Source: Opitutales bacterium UBA5694 (GTDB lineage: Bacteria > Verrucomicrobiota > Verrucomicrobiia > Opitutales > Opitutaceae). Taken from it: DNA of 64,000 bases. Positions within the stretch are counted from its first letter, which is position 1. Every line of letters begins with the position of its first letter. Location of the stretch: positions 141,127 through 205,126 of the forward strand of contig DIHO01000020.1 in the NCBI GenBank assembly GCA_002420185.1, in the 5' to 3' direction. The translations under genes and the position numbers were made by a program. The notes under the pieces are model-generated. The model was not told where the DNA came from. It ran no database searches and was given only the letters and a program-made list of their open reading frames with translations. Positions 53,132 through 61,815 of this stretch are shown one piece after another.

Positions 53132-54738
53132 TAATTTCCCATCCGATTCTCCAAAACGAGAATAGGCGGACCCTCACTCACCAGTTTTTCAAATTTGTCC
53201 ATATTTTTCTCCCGCATTCCGACCGGAACATAGGCGGCTCCTAAGACGATGTCTTGGTCCCCGTCACCATCAGCGTCCCCGGAATCGATCGACAGCCATC
53301 GACCCTTTTGCGTCGCGGGATGGGTAAACGGAGTAAACTCTAGCGAATCGACCTGCTCAAGATAGACAAAGTTCTCCGGGCGTTCCAAATCAAAATCGGG
53401 GTGGTAGGAAATCGCCGCTATATCCAGATCTCCATCGTGGTCGAAGTCTGCCACCTCCGCACCGTAAACGCCATACATCGGATAGAAATACGACTCTTCA
53501 AATTGAAGATTCCCCTTGTTCAGATAAAGGCGGATGCCATGATCACGCTTCAACGTATTATAGGTATCTGAATCGCCATTGTCACCATTGAGGGTAAGCA
53601 GGTCCATCTGTCCGTCTCCGTTGAAGTCTTTCAGTTCGAATCCAATGTATCCGAAAGACGGATGTTTCTCCCAGAGTACATTCTGAGTGAATGTCCCGTT
53701 TTTATCGTTGAGAAACACACTCACATTTTCTCGAGCCGCACTCATCATGACAACGATGTCTAAATACCCATCTTCATTAAAGTCGTGGACATCGCCCTTA
53801 ACGATTCCCGGCTGGTCACTTAGAATCAGCGGACCTGCCGCATAAGCACCGTTTTCCGAGTCTCGCCCATAAATCGAGAAATTGCCTGTATAATCACCAA
53901 AGTTACTTACAAGCAATTCATCCAGACCATCATTGTCCAGGTCCGCGAAAGCGAAGTCTGCGGGGCGGTGTAGATCCTTCACCAAAATATTGAGCCCCAT
54001 GAATACTCCCCCGAAAACCCGTGTTTGCTGAAACTCTCCCAACTTGGCTCCGATATTTGACGCAAAAAGGTCACCAATGGACAAAAGATAGAGATCTTCG
54101 CCAACGGCTTGAGCCTCAACTAGAGACACTCCTGGCGAAGGATGGCTATCATGGAAATTTAGATTACGATCCAGAACGGTCAATTGCTCTGATCTACCAT
54201 CGTGGATGTAAAGTAGTCCATTTTCTTCATCGATGTGCACCATGGATGTAATGGCAGATTCCATACGGTATTGGGTAGGTTTAACACGGAACTTTTCAGT
54301 GTCCTCAATGATCACAGGCTTCGTGATCTGGGGAATCGCCTTCTTTGGAGCCTCAGCAATATAATAAGCTCTAAGTTTGGTCCAATCCTCGTTCGACATC
54401 AACGGAGCATCTGGCAACAGGTTCGCGTCCCGTACGAATTCCTCACGCAAATGAATGCTTCCCAGTGCGGATTCCGGCGACCCTTCCATGTATTGGTAGT
54501 CCACAATTCCCAAAAAGAAGCCCATATAAGTTAGAGCGTATTCCCAACTTTCCTTGGGAAGTAGATCCGGGGCAGGAAGTTGATGGCAAGCAATACAATG
54601 CTGGGTCGCGAGCAAACGCCCGGCTTCGACGCTATTCGCAACAGATGGACCCCCGTCTTCAGATTGAGAGCAGGCAACCAACAAAACGGACAACAAAAGC
54701 CATCCCAAAAACTGAACTCGATGAATAGAACTTACCAT
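53131..54738 (-). CDS. Cytochrome-FG-GAP/VCBS lipoprotein
   Basis: A 535-residue exported protein. The signal has a lipobox (VLLVAC, Cys23), followed by a haem-binding-type motif C48-I-A-C-H52 and a small helical cytochrome-like part (about 40-130; LLPKESWEYALTYMG). The rest is a VCBS-type propeller with Ca2+ loops: DLDNDGLDE, DFNEDGYLD, DFNGDGQMD, DFDHDGDLD and DADGDGDQD. The combination suggests a lipid-anchored electron-transfer module with a glycan- or protein-binding propeller. Its transcription meets the PhyH gene from the other side at the palindromic repeat. Confidence 0.88.
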   Translation of the reverse strand: MVSSIHRVQFLGWLLLSVLLVACSQSEDGGPSVANSVEAGRLLATQHCIACHQLPAPDLLPKESWEYALTYMGFFLGIVDYQYMEGSPESALGSIHLREEFVRDANLLPDAPLMSNEDWTKLRAYYIAEAPKKAIPQITKPVIIEDTEKFRVKPTQYRMESAITSMVHIDEENGLLYIHDGRSEQLTVLDRNLNFHDSHPSPGVSLVEAQAVGEDLYLLSIGDLFASNIGAKLGEFQQTRVFGGVFMGLNILVKDLHRPADFAFADLDNDGLDELLVSNFGDYTGNFSIYGRDSENGAYAAGPLILSDQPGIVKGDVHDFNEDGYLDIVVMMSAARENVSVFLNDKNGTFTQNVLWEKHPSFGYIGFELKDFNGDGQMDLLTLNGDNGDSDTYNTLKRDHGIRLYLNKGNLQFEESYFYPMYGVYGAEVADFDHDGDLDIAAISYHPDFDLERPENFVYLEQVDSLEFTPFTHPATQKGRWLSIDSGDADGDGDQDIVLGAAYVPVGMREKNMDKFEKLVSEGPPILVLENRMGN

Positions 54739-54855
54739 CGAAGAAACGTTCTAGCAATCAGCGCTTAACGAGCGACCAAAAAAGCTCTAAAAGGTTGTCC
54801 GAGACTGCTCCAGAAGAGGACGCATTGTATCCCGCTTCCATTACTCAAAGACCCA

Positions 54856-55920
54856 TTACTTTTTAGAAGTGGTCAAATTTCCAAGGTAGCTCGCAAAGAC
54901 CAACTGTTGGCGAGCGTCGGCCTGTGCCGCACTCCAGCCAGGCGAGGCGAGTGCTTCGATATCCGCCAAACCAAACGCCTCAAGCGGACTGAGAGGTCCC
55001 TTCGCTGCTCGCACGATCGTGCCTTCGAACCACTTTCGCTGCTTCTCCAAGCGAGTCGCATCATCTGGGAGCAAATGGTACTGTGCCTGCCAATCGATGA
55101 TCTCTCCGAGTATATCGGTACCCAGTCGTCCTCCCCAAATCCAGTACCCTCCGCTCATGGCCCATTCCTTCAACTCTCTCCATTGCGAGGCTAAGAGTGA
55201 CTTCAAAGGATCGATCGATCTTGCCCGCTTTCCAATGCTCTCCGCATCCTCCTTAGTTTCCAGTCCGGGTCTCAACCACGACAACGAAAGCGTCGCCACC
55301 AAGGCATTGTAACGATCGCTTCCACGAGTCACCTCATGAGCCAATGTTGGCTGGTCCAAGGGAATCTTATCGGGTGTTCCCATTTTATCCATCAGCGCCA
55401 GTATCCGAGCCTGCATATCCAGCACGTTGGTCGCAAAAGCCCTTGAAAGGACGTCCTCTTTATACCCCGAACCAATGGGCCAACGCGACTCAACCGTCGT
55501 AACCCAGTCTTCAAGGTTTTCCAGATAATGATCCGGATCACCCGTGTAAATTCGGATCAAATCCAATAGTTTCGATCTCCGCGTTTTCGGATCGAGATTG
55601 GACAGCCCCAAACTCAATAGCGGAATGGAAACGTCCCGATCCTTCTTTTTGAATGAGGCAAGCATGAACCGATCGGGTGCCGTAGCATAGCCCCGAGCAA
55701 TCGCTGAAAGCTCTTCGATGCATTCACCGCAGCTGAGACTGTACACAGCGATCTCGGTGGGAACTGCAGTTGCCTCCCCATTCGCCGCGAACCAGTCAAG
55801 CGAATAGCCGAGGATGGCATCCGTTGGGAGCACCATCGCATTCTGAGCTTTTCCATTTGGGGAGGCGGCTAAAATTAACGCTAAGCCAGATACCCCTAAA
55901 CCTATTTTTAATCCACTCAT
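54856..55920 (-). CDS. Exported protein of unknown function with a CxxC motif
   Basis: A 354-residue protein with a signal peptide (about 1-25, ends NGKAQ). Residues 57-90 read IAVYSLSC-GEC-IEELSAIA, followed by FMLASF, a pattern like the strand, CxxC and helix of a thioredoxin-type fold (C64 and C67), but the rest is mostly alpha-helical (many Leu/Ala/Arg segments) and no further thioredoxin features are seen. No family is recognised. It stands alone, with the VCBS lipoprotein downstream (117 bases) and the MazG-like gene upstream. A periplasmic redox or chaperone-like role is possible but not supported. Confidence 0.75.
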   Translation of the reverse strand: MSGLKIGLGVSGLALILAASPNGKAQNAMVLPTDAILGYSLDWFAANGEATAVPTEIAVYSLSCGECIEELSAIARGYATAPDRFMLASFKKKDRDVSIPLLSLGLSNLDPKTRRSKLLDLIRIYTGDPDHYLENLEDWVTTVESRWPIGSGYKEDVLSRAFATNVLDMQARILALMDKMGTPDKIPLDQPTLAHEVTRGSDRYNALVATLSLSWLRPGLETKEDAESIGKRARSIDPLKSLLASQWRELKEWAMSGGYWIWGGRLGTDILGEIIDWQAQYHLLPDDATRLEKQRKWFEGTIVRAAKGPLSPLEAFGLADIEALASPGWSAAQADARQQLVFASYLGNLTTSKK

Positions 55921-56107
55921 AATTCAAACAATCAAATATCAACCCCAGGAGAGCCTCCGATTCGAAATCTCGCAATGACTAATGCTAGAAGCCAAAAGAT
56001 TTGATAATTAGGTGACCCGCCTCGGAGGTTATGCGGATTTTTTCGCCGTTATTACCCTTGATCTCTGACACTTTGTCATCCAGGTCGCAAGTCGTCGCGA
56101 AAATCTA

Positions 56108-56473
56108 TTACGACCAGTCGTACTTATCCGACCTACCTCTTACTTTTTCGATTGGATACTTCTCAGCATTGATCGCCATTTTGCGCTTAATCGATCCGGA
56201 TAGATCAATCTCCGCACGATTGGCAAGCTGAAGGGAATAGATAAGTACATCCGCGAGCTCATCTTCAATCGCCAGCCTGGCTGCTGCATCTCCAACGAGC
56301 GCATTCGAAGCCGCATTATCCACCCATTGGAAACGCTCCATTAACTCTCCCGCCTCGATCGAAATCGACATGGCTAGGTTCTTGAGCGAGTGGTACTGAA
56401 TCCAGTCTCTTTCCTCTGCGAAGGCGGCGACGGATTGCTTCAATTCTTCCAAGGTTGCAGTTTGGTCGGACAT
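56108..56473 (-). CDS. MazG-like nucleotide pyrophosphohydrolase
   Basis: A 121-residue all-alpha NTP pyrophosphatase of the MazG-like/RS21-C6 (dCTPase-type) group. The metal-binding pattern is SIEAGELMERFQW (ExxxE) followed by EDELADVLIYSLQLANR (ExxxD) and the KRKMAINAEKYP end. It would hydrolyse non-canonical or surplus (deoxy)nucleoside triphosphates to monophosphates and pyrophosphate, protecting the pool. It is cytosolic and not part of an operon. Length and motif spacing match the family. Confidence 0.9.
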   Translation of the reverse strand: MSDQTATLEELKQSVAAFAEERDWIQYHSLKNLAMSISIEAGELMERFQWVDNAASNALVGDAAARLAIEDELADVLIYSLQLANRAEIDLSGSIKRKMAINAEKYPIEKVRGRSDKYDWS

Positions 56474-56589
56474 GGCGAATTAGTATGGGAATAGCCACCG
56501 GCGGGCAAATGAATTAAACAAAAACCACTCACAAGCCTTGGGTTCATTGACAATTCCCCGATCTTTCTCAGAAATTCTGTTCGTCCATT

Positions 56590-56796
56590 ATGAAATTCAC
56601 AATTTGCTCACTTTCTCTGTTGCATAAAACCGCCGGGACGACTCTTGCACACACCTCTGGATTGGCTCATACTCATTCACACCCAAAGAGTATTAGTGCA
56701 TTCGCGATTCTTTCAGCGGGATTAACCACTGGGGCATTCGTCTGGATTGCTTTCAAAAAAATCAATGAGGGATCCAGAGCGAATCAGTCCCGCTAG
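56590..56796 (+). CDS. Small His-containing membrane peptide (uncertain)
   Basis: A 68-codon frame starting at ATG 56590. It has HTSGLAHTHSHPK (five His in 13 residues would suit metal binding) and then a hydrophobic segment of about 20 residues (ISAFAILSAGLTTGAFVWIAF) before a basic end. It lies 90 bases upstream of larE and could be related to nickel handling, but no family was recognised and no ribosome-binding sequence precedes it. The rest of the 56474-56886 stretch holds nothing else that I recognise. Confidence 0.3.
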   Translation: MKFTICSLSLLHKTAGTTLAHTSGLAHTHSHPKSISAFAILSAGLTTGAFVWIAFKKINEGSRANQSR

Positions 56797-56886
56797 TACG
56801 ATCTCGACCCTTACCGGCTTACCTTCGCAACCGGATTCGAAGATCCGAGGAACTACCCACTCAACCTCGGGCTCAAGGAACCTACA

Positions 56887-57696
56887 ATGAACGCGACCCT
56901 ACTCAAACGTCTGGAAGCCTGGTTTGAACCCGTCGAAGGTAGTCTAACAGCTTTTTCTGGGGGCATCGACTCTGCCCTCGTTCTCTACCTATCCAAGCGA
57001 TTCCTCGATCAAAAAGGCATCGGAATCATCGCTGATTCGCCCAGTTTGAAACGAGCCGACCTGGAAATCGCCAAACAATTCTGCCAGCAGTTCGAAATTT
57101 CCCTTCGGATTATTCAAACCGACGAGCTCGACAAAGTGGAATACAAGAGCAACCCTTTTAACCGTTGCTACTACTGCAAAGATACGCTGTACAGTATGAT
57201 GCGTGAGATCCATCAGGCAGACTACGCCAACTTTGTGCTTTTGAACGGTGCTAACGTGGACGATCTTGGAGATTTTCGCCCCGGACACCAGGCGGCGAAC
57301 GAACAAAATATCCTAACTCCCCTCGCCGACTGTGGACTCGGCAAAGCCGATATTAGAGCACTTGCGAGGTACTTCGAGCTTCCTATCTGGGACAAACCCG
57401 CAAGCCCCTGTCTCAGCTCTAGAATTCCCTACGGTCAAGAAGTAACCAAAGAAAAGCTGACTCAAATTGAATCGGCCGAGATTGTGCTGAACAACCTCGG
57501 TTTTCCAACAGTCCGAGTACGCCATTTCGGGGATCTTGCGAAGATCGAATCCCCTGTATCAGAGATCGAACGACTCCAATCACTTTTTCTGCTGATCGAG
57601 TCCTCGCTAAAGAGAATCGGCTTTAAAAAAGTTGAAATCGACAAGGAGGGTCTGGTTTCCGGAAAACTCAACCGAGCAATCTCTTCGAATGGATGA
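56887..57696 (+). CDS. larE: ATP-dependent sacrificial sulfur transferase LarE
   Basis: A 269-residue PP-loop protein that adenylates the pyridine dicarboxylate mononucleotide and donates sulfur from its own cysteine to build the nickel-pincer nucleotide. SGGIDS (24-29) is the PP-loop, FNRCYYCKD (C94, C97) and PASPCLSSRIPYG (Cys175, the sacrificial cysteine in LarE numbering of about 176) are present. The first gene of a three-gene operon: LarB starts inside its last codons. AAGGA at about 56869-56873 may be a ribosome-binding site. No lactate racemase gene (larA) was found in the window. Confidence 0.94.
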   Translation: MNATLLKRLEAWFEPVEGSLTAFSGGIDSALVLYLSKRFLDQKGIGIIADSPSLKRADLEIAKQFCQQFEISLRIIQTDELDKVEYKSNPFNRCYYCKDTLYSMMREIHQADYANFVLLNGANVDDLGDFRPGHQAANEQNILTPLADCGLGKADIRALARYFELPIWDKPASPCLSSRIPYGQEVTKEKLTQIESAEIVLNNLGFPTVRVRHFGDLAKIESPVSEIERLQSLFLLIESSLKRIGFKKVEIDKEGLVSGKLNRAISSNG

Positions 57697-58345
57697 CTAT
57701 AATTTAGATACCAATAGGGAAGAACGCTTAGGCTTCCCCGAAGTAGTCTACGGAAGCTCAAAATCCGTAGACCTGTTAAGAAGAATTCTGAACCAGTATA
57801 AAACTCAGTCTAAGAACGCGCTGGCCACGAGGGTGCAGCCGGAAAAGGGCCAAGCCCTGCTAGAGTATTTTCCTGATGCTCACTACGACCCAGCATCCCA
57901 GTGCTTTTTGTTACAAGCCAATGATCTCGACGAAGAGAATGCTCGCATTGGAATATTAAGTGCAGGTAGTTCGGATCTTCCTGTAGTCAATGAAGCGTAC
58001 TACACGCTCAATCTGCTAAACGTCCCTGCAAAACGGATTAACGACGTAGGAGTAGCCGGAATACACAGGCTTTTTGAGCGTCTGGATGACATAAAGACCT
58101 GCCGCACGCTCATCGTAGTCGCCGGTTTTGAGGGAGCTTTGCCGAGTGTCGTAGGAGGGCTTCTCTCCCAGCCAATCATCGCCGTGCCATCGAGCGTTGG
58201 TTACGGGGTCGCTACAGGCGGAATGGCGGCCTTGAAGGCCATGCTGTCAAGCTGTGCAAATGGCATTTCGGTCACAAATATAGACAATGGATACGGAGCC
58301 GCAATGGCAGCCTACCGGATTTTGAAACAGATAGACGCCAAATGA
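57689..58345 (+). CDS. larB: Nickel-pincer cofactor biosynthesis protein LarB
   Basis: A 218-residue PurE-related protein that carboxylates nicotinic acid adenine dinucleotide and removes AMP, giving the pyridine-3,5-dicarboxylate mononucleotide. The start at 57689 (MDDYNLDTNREERLGFPEVVYG) overlaps the end of larE by eight bases; an in-frame start 57 bases upstream lies inside larE and is less likely. The PurE-like core reads GILSAGSSDLPVVNEA, VVAGFEGALPSVVGGL and IAVPSSVGYG. The stop overlaps the start of larC by four bases (ATGA), so translation is coupled. Confidence 0.94.
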   Translation: MDDYNLDTNREERLGFPEVVYGSSKSVDLLRRILNQYKTQSKNALATRVQPEKGQALLEYFPDAHYDPASQCFLLQANDLDEENARIGILSAGSSDLPVVNEAYYTLNLLNVPAKRINDVGVAGIHRLFERLDDIKTCRTLIVVAGFEGALPSVVGGLLSQPIIAVPSSVGYGVATGGMAALKAMLSSCANGISVTNIDNGYGAAMAAYRILKQIDAK

Positions 58346-59610
58346 ATACCCTTTATATCGAGCCATTTTCCGGTCTTTCAGGAGACATGTTCCTCGGAGC
58401 TCTTTGCGGACTGCTGGAGTCATACGATGACCTCGAGGGCCTTCCTCAAAAACTGAATCTTCCCGATGGGCACGTAGAGATCTCTCGCGTGGAAAAAAAC
58501 GGCATTGTATGCCGTCACGTGAATGTGGTCGATCTCAATGAACCAACCAACGGGCATCACGATCACGGCCATACACACGAACACGGACATCCACACCATA
58601 AGCACGACAAGGGGCACAGCCATCCCCATAGCCACGATCATCCTCATAGTCATGTGCATGGCTCCCATAAACATCGCCACCTAAGCGAAATTATTGAGCT
58701 GATCGACAACGCAGATATCACCGATTCTGCTCGAAAAATTTCTAAGGAAATTTTCCAGCTTATCGGAAAGGCAGAATCAGAAGTACACAATATTCCCATT
58801 GAGAAGATCCACTTCCACGAAATCAGTGCCGTTGACTCGATCGTTGATATTGTCGGCTGTGCTGTGCTTATCGATCGGCTCGGCAGTCTCACAACCTATT
58901 CAGAACCCGTTTGTGTAGGTCATGGAATGGTCGATACACAGCACGGACTTCTTCCTATTCCCGCTCCCGCAACTGCGAAACTGCTACAAGGGATTCCCTG
59001 CTACAAGGGAGACGAAAAGGGGGAACGTGTTACTCCCACGGGTGCTGCCATTCTCAAATACCTCAATCCCATCTTTGAGTCACCAACCTTGAAGATAGAT
59101 CGTTCCGCCTACGGTCCAGGAAAGAAAGATTTTATTGGGCCGAATGTACTACGACTCTCTCTCGGAACGATCAGCCAAGCTTCCGCAGCGATCTATTCGA
59201 TCGAGACCAATCTGGACGATTCATCATCTGAACTTCTAGGTTCTGATTTCCAGGCTCGACTTCTCGAACAAGGGGCAATCGACTTTACGCTCACGCAAGC
59301 CCTTATGAAAAAAGGCCGGCCCGGCCACCTGCTCAGTGCTTTAGCTAGCCATGAAGACCTCGAGTCGGTCTGCGACTTCATACTCGAAAATACCACAGCA
59401 ATTGGTATTCGATATTATCCCATAAGCCGTAAAATCCTCGACCGGACTGAGGAAGCCCTTTCCACGGAATTCGGAACCATCAGAGTCAAAACAGTAATCA
59501 CCCCATCTGGCAAAGAACGGCGAAAAGCGGAATATGAAGACTTATCCAGAGTAGCGAAGAAACAAGGGGTTTCCATAATGGAGCTGAAGCAGTCAATCGA
59601 AGGTAGCTAG
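58342..59610 (+). CDS. larC: Nickel insertase LarC with long His-rich segment
   Basis: A 422-residue protein that inserts nickel into the pincer nucleotide using CTP. The N-terminal part has YIEPFSGLSGDM, the middle IHFHEISAVDSIVDIVG, and the C-terminal part SIETNLDDSSSELLG. In Lactiplantibacillus plantarum the two halves are linked by a programmed frameshift; here it is one continuous frame. Residues 72-113 contain 21 histidines in 42 residues, mostly in HxH, HH and HPH repeats, which should bind several nickel ions. It follows larB with an ATGA overlap. A ThuA-like gene starts 58 bases downstream. Confidence 0.94.
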   Translation: MNTLYIEPFSGLSGDMFLGALCGLLESYDDLEGLPQKLNLPDGHVEISRVEKNGIVCRHVNVVDLNEPTNGHHDHGHTHEHGHPHHKHDKGHSHPHSHDHPHSHVHGSHKHRHLSEIIELIDNADITDSARKISKEIFQLIGKAESEVHNIPIEKIHFHEISAVDSIVDIVGCAVLIDRLGSLTTYSEPVCVGHGMVDTQHGLLPIPAPATAKLLQGIPCYKGDEKGERVTPTGAAILKYLNPIFESPTLKIDRSAYGPGKKDFIGPNVLRLSLGTISQASAAIYSIETNLDDSSSELLGSDFQARLLEQGAIDFTLTQALMKKGRPGHLLSALASHEDLESVCDFILENTTAIGIRYYPISRKILDRTEEALSTEFGTIRVKTVITPSGKERRKAEYEDLSRVAKKQGVSIMELKQSIEGS

Positions 59611-59668
59611 TCAAAGACAGATTTTAAAAGCCGAACAAAGTGCATTCAAAAATCGTACGCTAGAATGA

Positions 59669-60616
59669 ATGAAAGTGAATCGTCTCCTAACAATATTTTC
59701 CATCCTCAGCATCACTCTCTACACATTCGCGGCTCATGCCGATAAAACTAAAGTCCTCTTTGTGGCAGGTAAAAAGAGTCACGGGTACTTTGCTCATGAG
59801 CATAATGCCGGATCTCTGCTATTAGCTAAATCACTCAACTCCAGCGGATTAGAATTTGACGCATCGGTCTACCACAATCCAGAGAATTCCGGCTGGCCCC
59901 AAGACAAATCTCTCCTCGAAGGGATCAAAGCCGTAGTCATTTACTGCGATGGAGGAGAAAAGCACGTCGCCAATAATCACGTGGGTACCATCGACGCTCT
60001 CCAAGCCAAGGGGGTTGGAGTCGGTTGTCTGCACTATGGAGTCGAAACGGTCGACGGAGCGCCGGGTGATGCGTTCCTACGGTGGATAGGCGCATACTAC
60101 CAGCTCTACAAATCGGTCAACCCGCACTGGACACCTGAATTCGAAAAGCTTCCTGATCATCCCGTCGCTAATGGGGTTGAGCCGTTTTCAATCAATGACG
60201 AATGGTACTTCAACATGCGATTCCGAAAAGGCATGGAAGGAGTCACTCCTATTCTTTCCGCGGTTCCCCCAATCGATCTGCTACCAGAAAAGGACCACCA
60301 CCACAATTCGACTCCAGATGGCCGAGCTGCGGTTGCGAGAAGAGACCTGCAACACGTCATGTGGGTGTCGGAAAACGAGAATGGAAGCCGAGGCTTTGGG
60401 TTTACTGGCGGTCATTGGCATGACAACTGGTTGGACGACAATCTACGCAAAGTCGTGTTGAATGCTATTGGATGGATCGCTAAAAAGGAGATTCCTCAAG
60501 ACGGTATTCCTTCAATCACCCCTACCTTGGAAGAGCTTAAGCGGAACCAGGACTACCCTCCCAATCCCTCTAAGATTAGGGAGGACCGCTACGCGGATAT
60601 CAGGAGAAAAAAATGA
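59669..60616 (+). CDS. Exported ThuA-domain protein
   Basis: A 315-residue protein with a signal peptide (about 1-24, ends AHA) and a ThuA-like/class-I-glutamine-amidotransferase-like fold: KTKVLFVAGKKSHGY at the start, VVIYCDGGEKH, GVGCLHYGVE (a cysteine at the nucleophile-elbow position) and DEWYFNMRF, MWVSENENG, FGFTGGHWHDN. These proteins are common in Planctomycetes and Verrucomicrobia; trehalose-utilisation is the original name, but activity here is unknown. It follows the lar operon by 58 bases, so read-through transcription is possible. Confidence 0.85.
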   Translation: MKVNRLLTIFSILSITLYTFAAHADKTKVLFVAGKKSHGYFAHEHNAGSLLLAKSLNSSGLEFDASVYHNPENSGWPQDKSLLEGIKAVVIYCDGGEKHVANNHVGTIDALQAKGVGVGCLHYGVETVDGAPGDAFLRWIGAYYQLYKSVNPHWTPEFEKLPDHPVANGVEPFSINDEWYFNMRFRKGMEGVTPILSAVPPIDLLPEKDHHHNSTPDGRAAVARRDLQHVMWVSENENGSRGFGFTGGHWHDNWLDDNLRKVVLNAIGWIAKKEIPQDGIPSITPTLEELKRNQDYPPNPSKIREDRYADIRRKK

Positions 60617-60944
60617 TCGTACCCATTTTCTCCGTTAAGCCTTGAATTTAAAATGGAAACCAGACGCAACCCTCTCCAAGTGTCGTATCGTCCGTCATAG
60701 TTGTCTACGAACTGATCTTATAAAGTCGAATCCGGCAGCAAAAACTCCTTTCAACGAAGAGTCAAATTGCAAGGCAATACCCTACTTTGGAAGCTCTTGT
60801 AATATCTGCTATCGCAGAGGGCACATACTGCTCAAGTTGTGCAGTCTTACTTGGAGGAGATATCAGCTGAAATCCCTTTCGGAACTATGGTTCTTCAAGC
60901 GGCAAACACCACCCAGAGAACTTTAAAAACTAGGACCGCATAGA
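60617..60944. other. Intergenic region, nothing recognised
   Basis: About 330 bases between two converging genes. A 94-codon plus-strand frame (60642-60926) is open but has no recognisable features. No strong hairpin with a T run was seen. Confidence 0.5.
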
Positions 60945-61739
60945 TCAAAGCCTAGGGATAGTCAGTCCCCCATCCACCATAAACACTTGTCCCGTTGAAT
61001 ACGGAAAATCGCCTCGAGCTAGCGACGCTACTGTCTTTGCCACATCTTCAGGATAACCCCAGCGCTTGGTGACGCAAAGACCTTCTCCGATCAGCTTGTC
61101 ATACTTCTCGGTCACCGCGGGTGAAGCGGTCATATCAGTTTTAGTTACTCCGGGACGAATTTCGTACACTGGGATATCAAATTCACCCATACGGGCTGCG
61201 AAAAGCTGGGTGACCATACTCAGGCCTGCTTTAGCAATGCAGTACTCACCACGATTTACCGACACGACCGTTGCTGAGATCGAGGAAATATTCACGATTG
61301 CTCCCGAAAAGCTTTCGTCCTGCCTCTTTGCCTCCACCATGTCGTTAGCAACGAGCTGGGTTAGAAAGAAAGCACCTTTCAAGTTTGTATCGACGACGAA
61401 GTTGTAGTTCTCCTCCGTCGTCTCCAGAATATCCAGACGCTGCTTGGGAGCCACGCCGGCATTGTTGACGAGCAGATTTAATGTCCCGCCTGGAGCAGAC
61501 CGTACTATCTTGATGATCGATTCACGACCCTCAGTCGAACCAATGTCGCCTTGTGCGTAGGCAACGTCAACCCCCTTTGATCGGATTAAATCGAGCTCAT
61601 CTCGAACAGTATTCTCAGATCTTATACCATTCAGTATAAGATTCCAACCTTCATCCGCTAGGGATTGAGCAATTCCGAAACCTATTCCTCTTGTACCGCC
61701 CGTTACTAGAGCAGTTTTACTATTCACTTTTGCCTTCAT
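60945..61739 (-). CDS. Short-chain dehydrogenase/reductase
   Basis: A 264-residue classical SDR. TGGTRGIG is the cofactor motif (residues 14-21), NNAG follows at about 91-94, the Ser is in NISSISA and the Tyr-Lys pair in EYCIAKAG, with the C-terminal GQVFMVDGG. It was often annotated as 3-ketoacyl-ACP reductase, but the context (Gfo/Idh/MocA and isomerase genes on the same strand, spaced 76 and 26 bases) suggests a sugar or sugar-acid dehydrogenase. It is cytosolic. It is the last gene in the operon. Confidence 0.9.
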   Translation of the reverse strand: MKAKVNSKTALVTGGTRGIGFGIAQSLADEGWNLILNGIRSENTVRDELDLIRSKGVDVAYAQGDIGSTEGRESIIKIVRSAPGGTLNLLVNNAGVAPKQRLDILETTEENYNFVVDTNLKGAFFLTQLVANDMVEAKRQDESFSGAIVNISSISATVVSVNRGEYCIAKAGLSMVTQLFAARMGEFDIPVYEIRPGVTKTDMTASPAVTEKYDKLIGEGLCVTKRWGYPEDVAKTVASLARGDFPYSTGQVFMVDGGLTIPRL

Positions 61740-61815
61740 AACTTTCTTCAGTTATTGTTTTTAACAATATACAAAACAACGGGCTTGGAAAGGACCCAAG
61801 CCCGCAACCAGTTTT

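Noticed and set aside
56837..56862. ggattcgaagatccg as part of a tRNA T-arm
   Set aside because: No acceptor, D or anticodon arms around it; simple palindrome.
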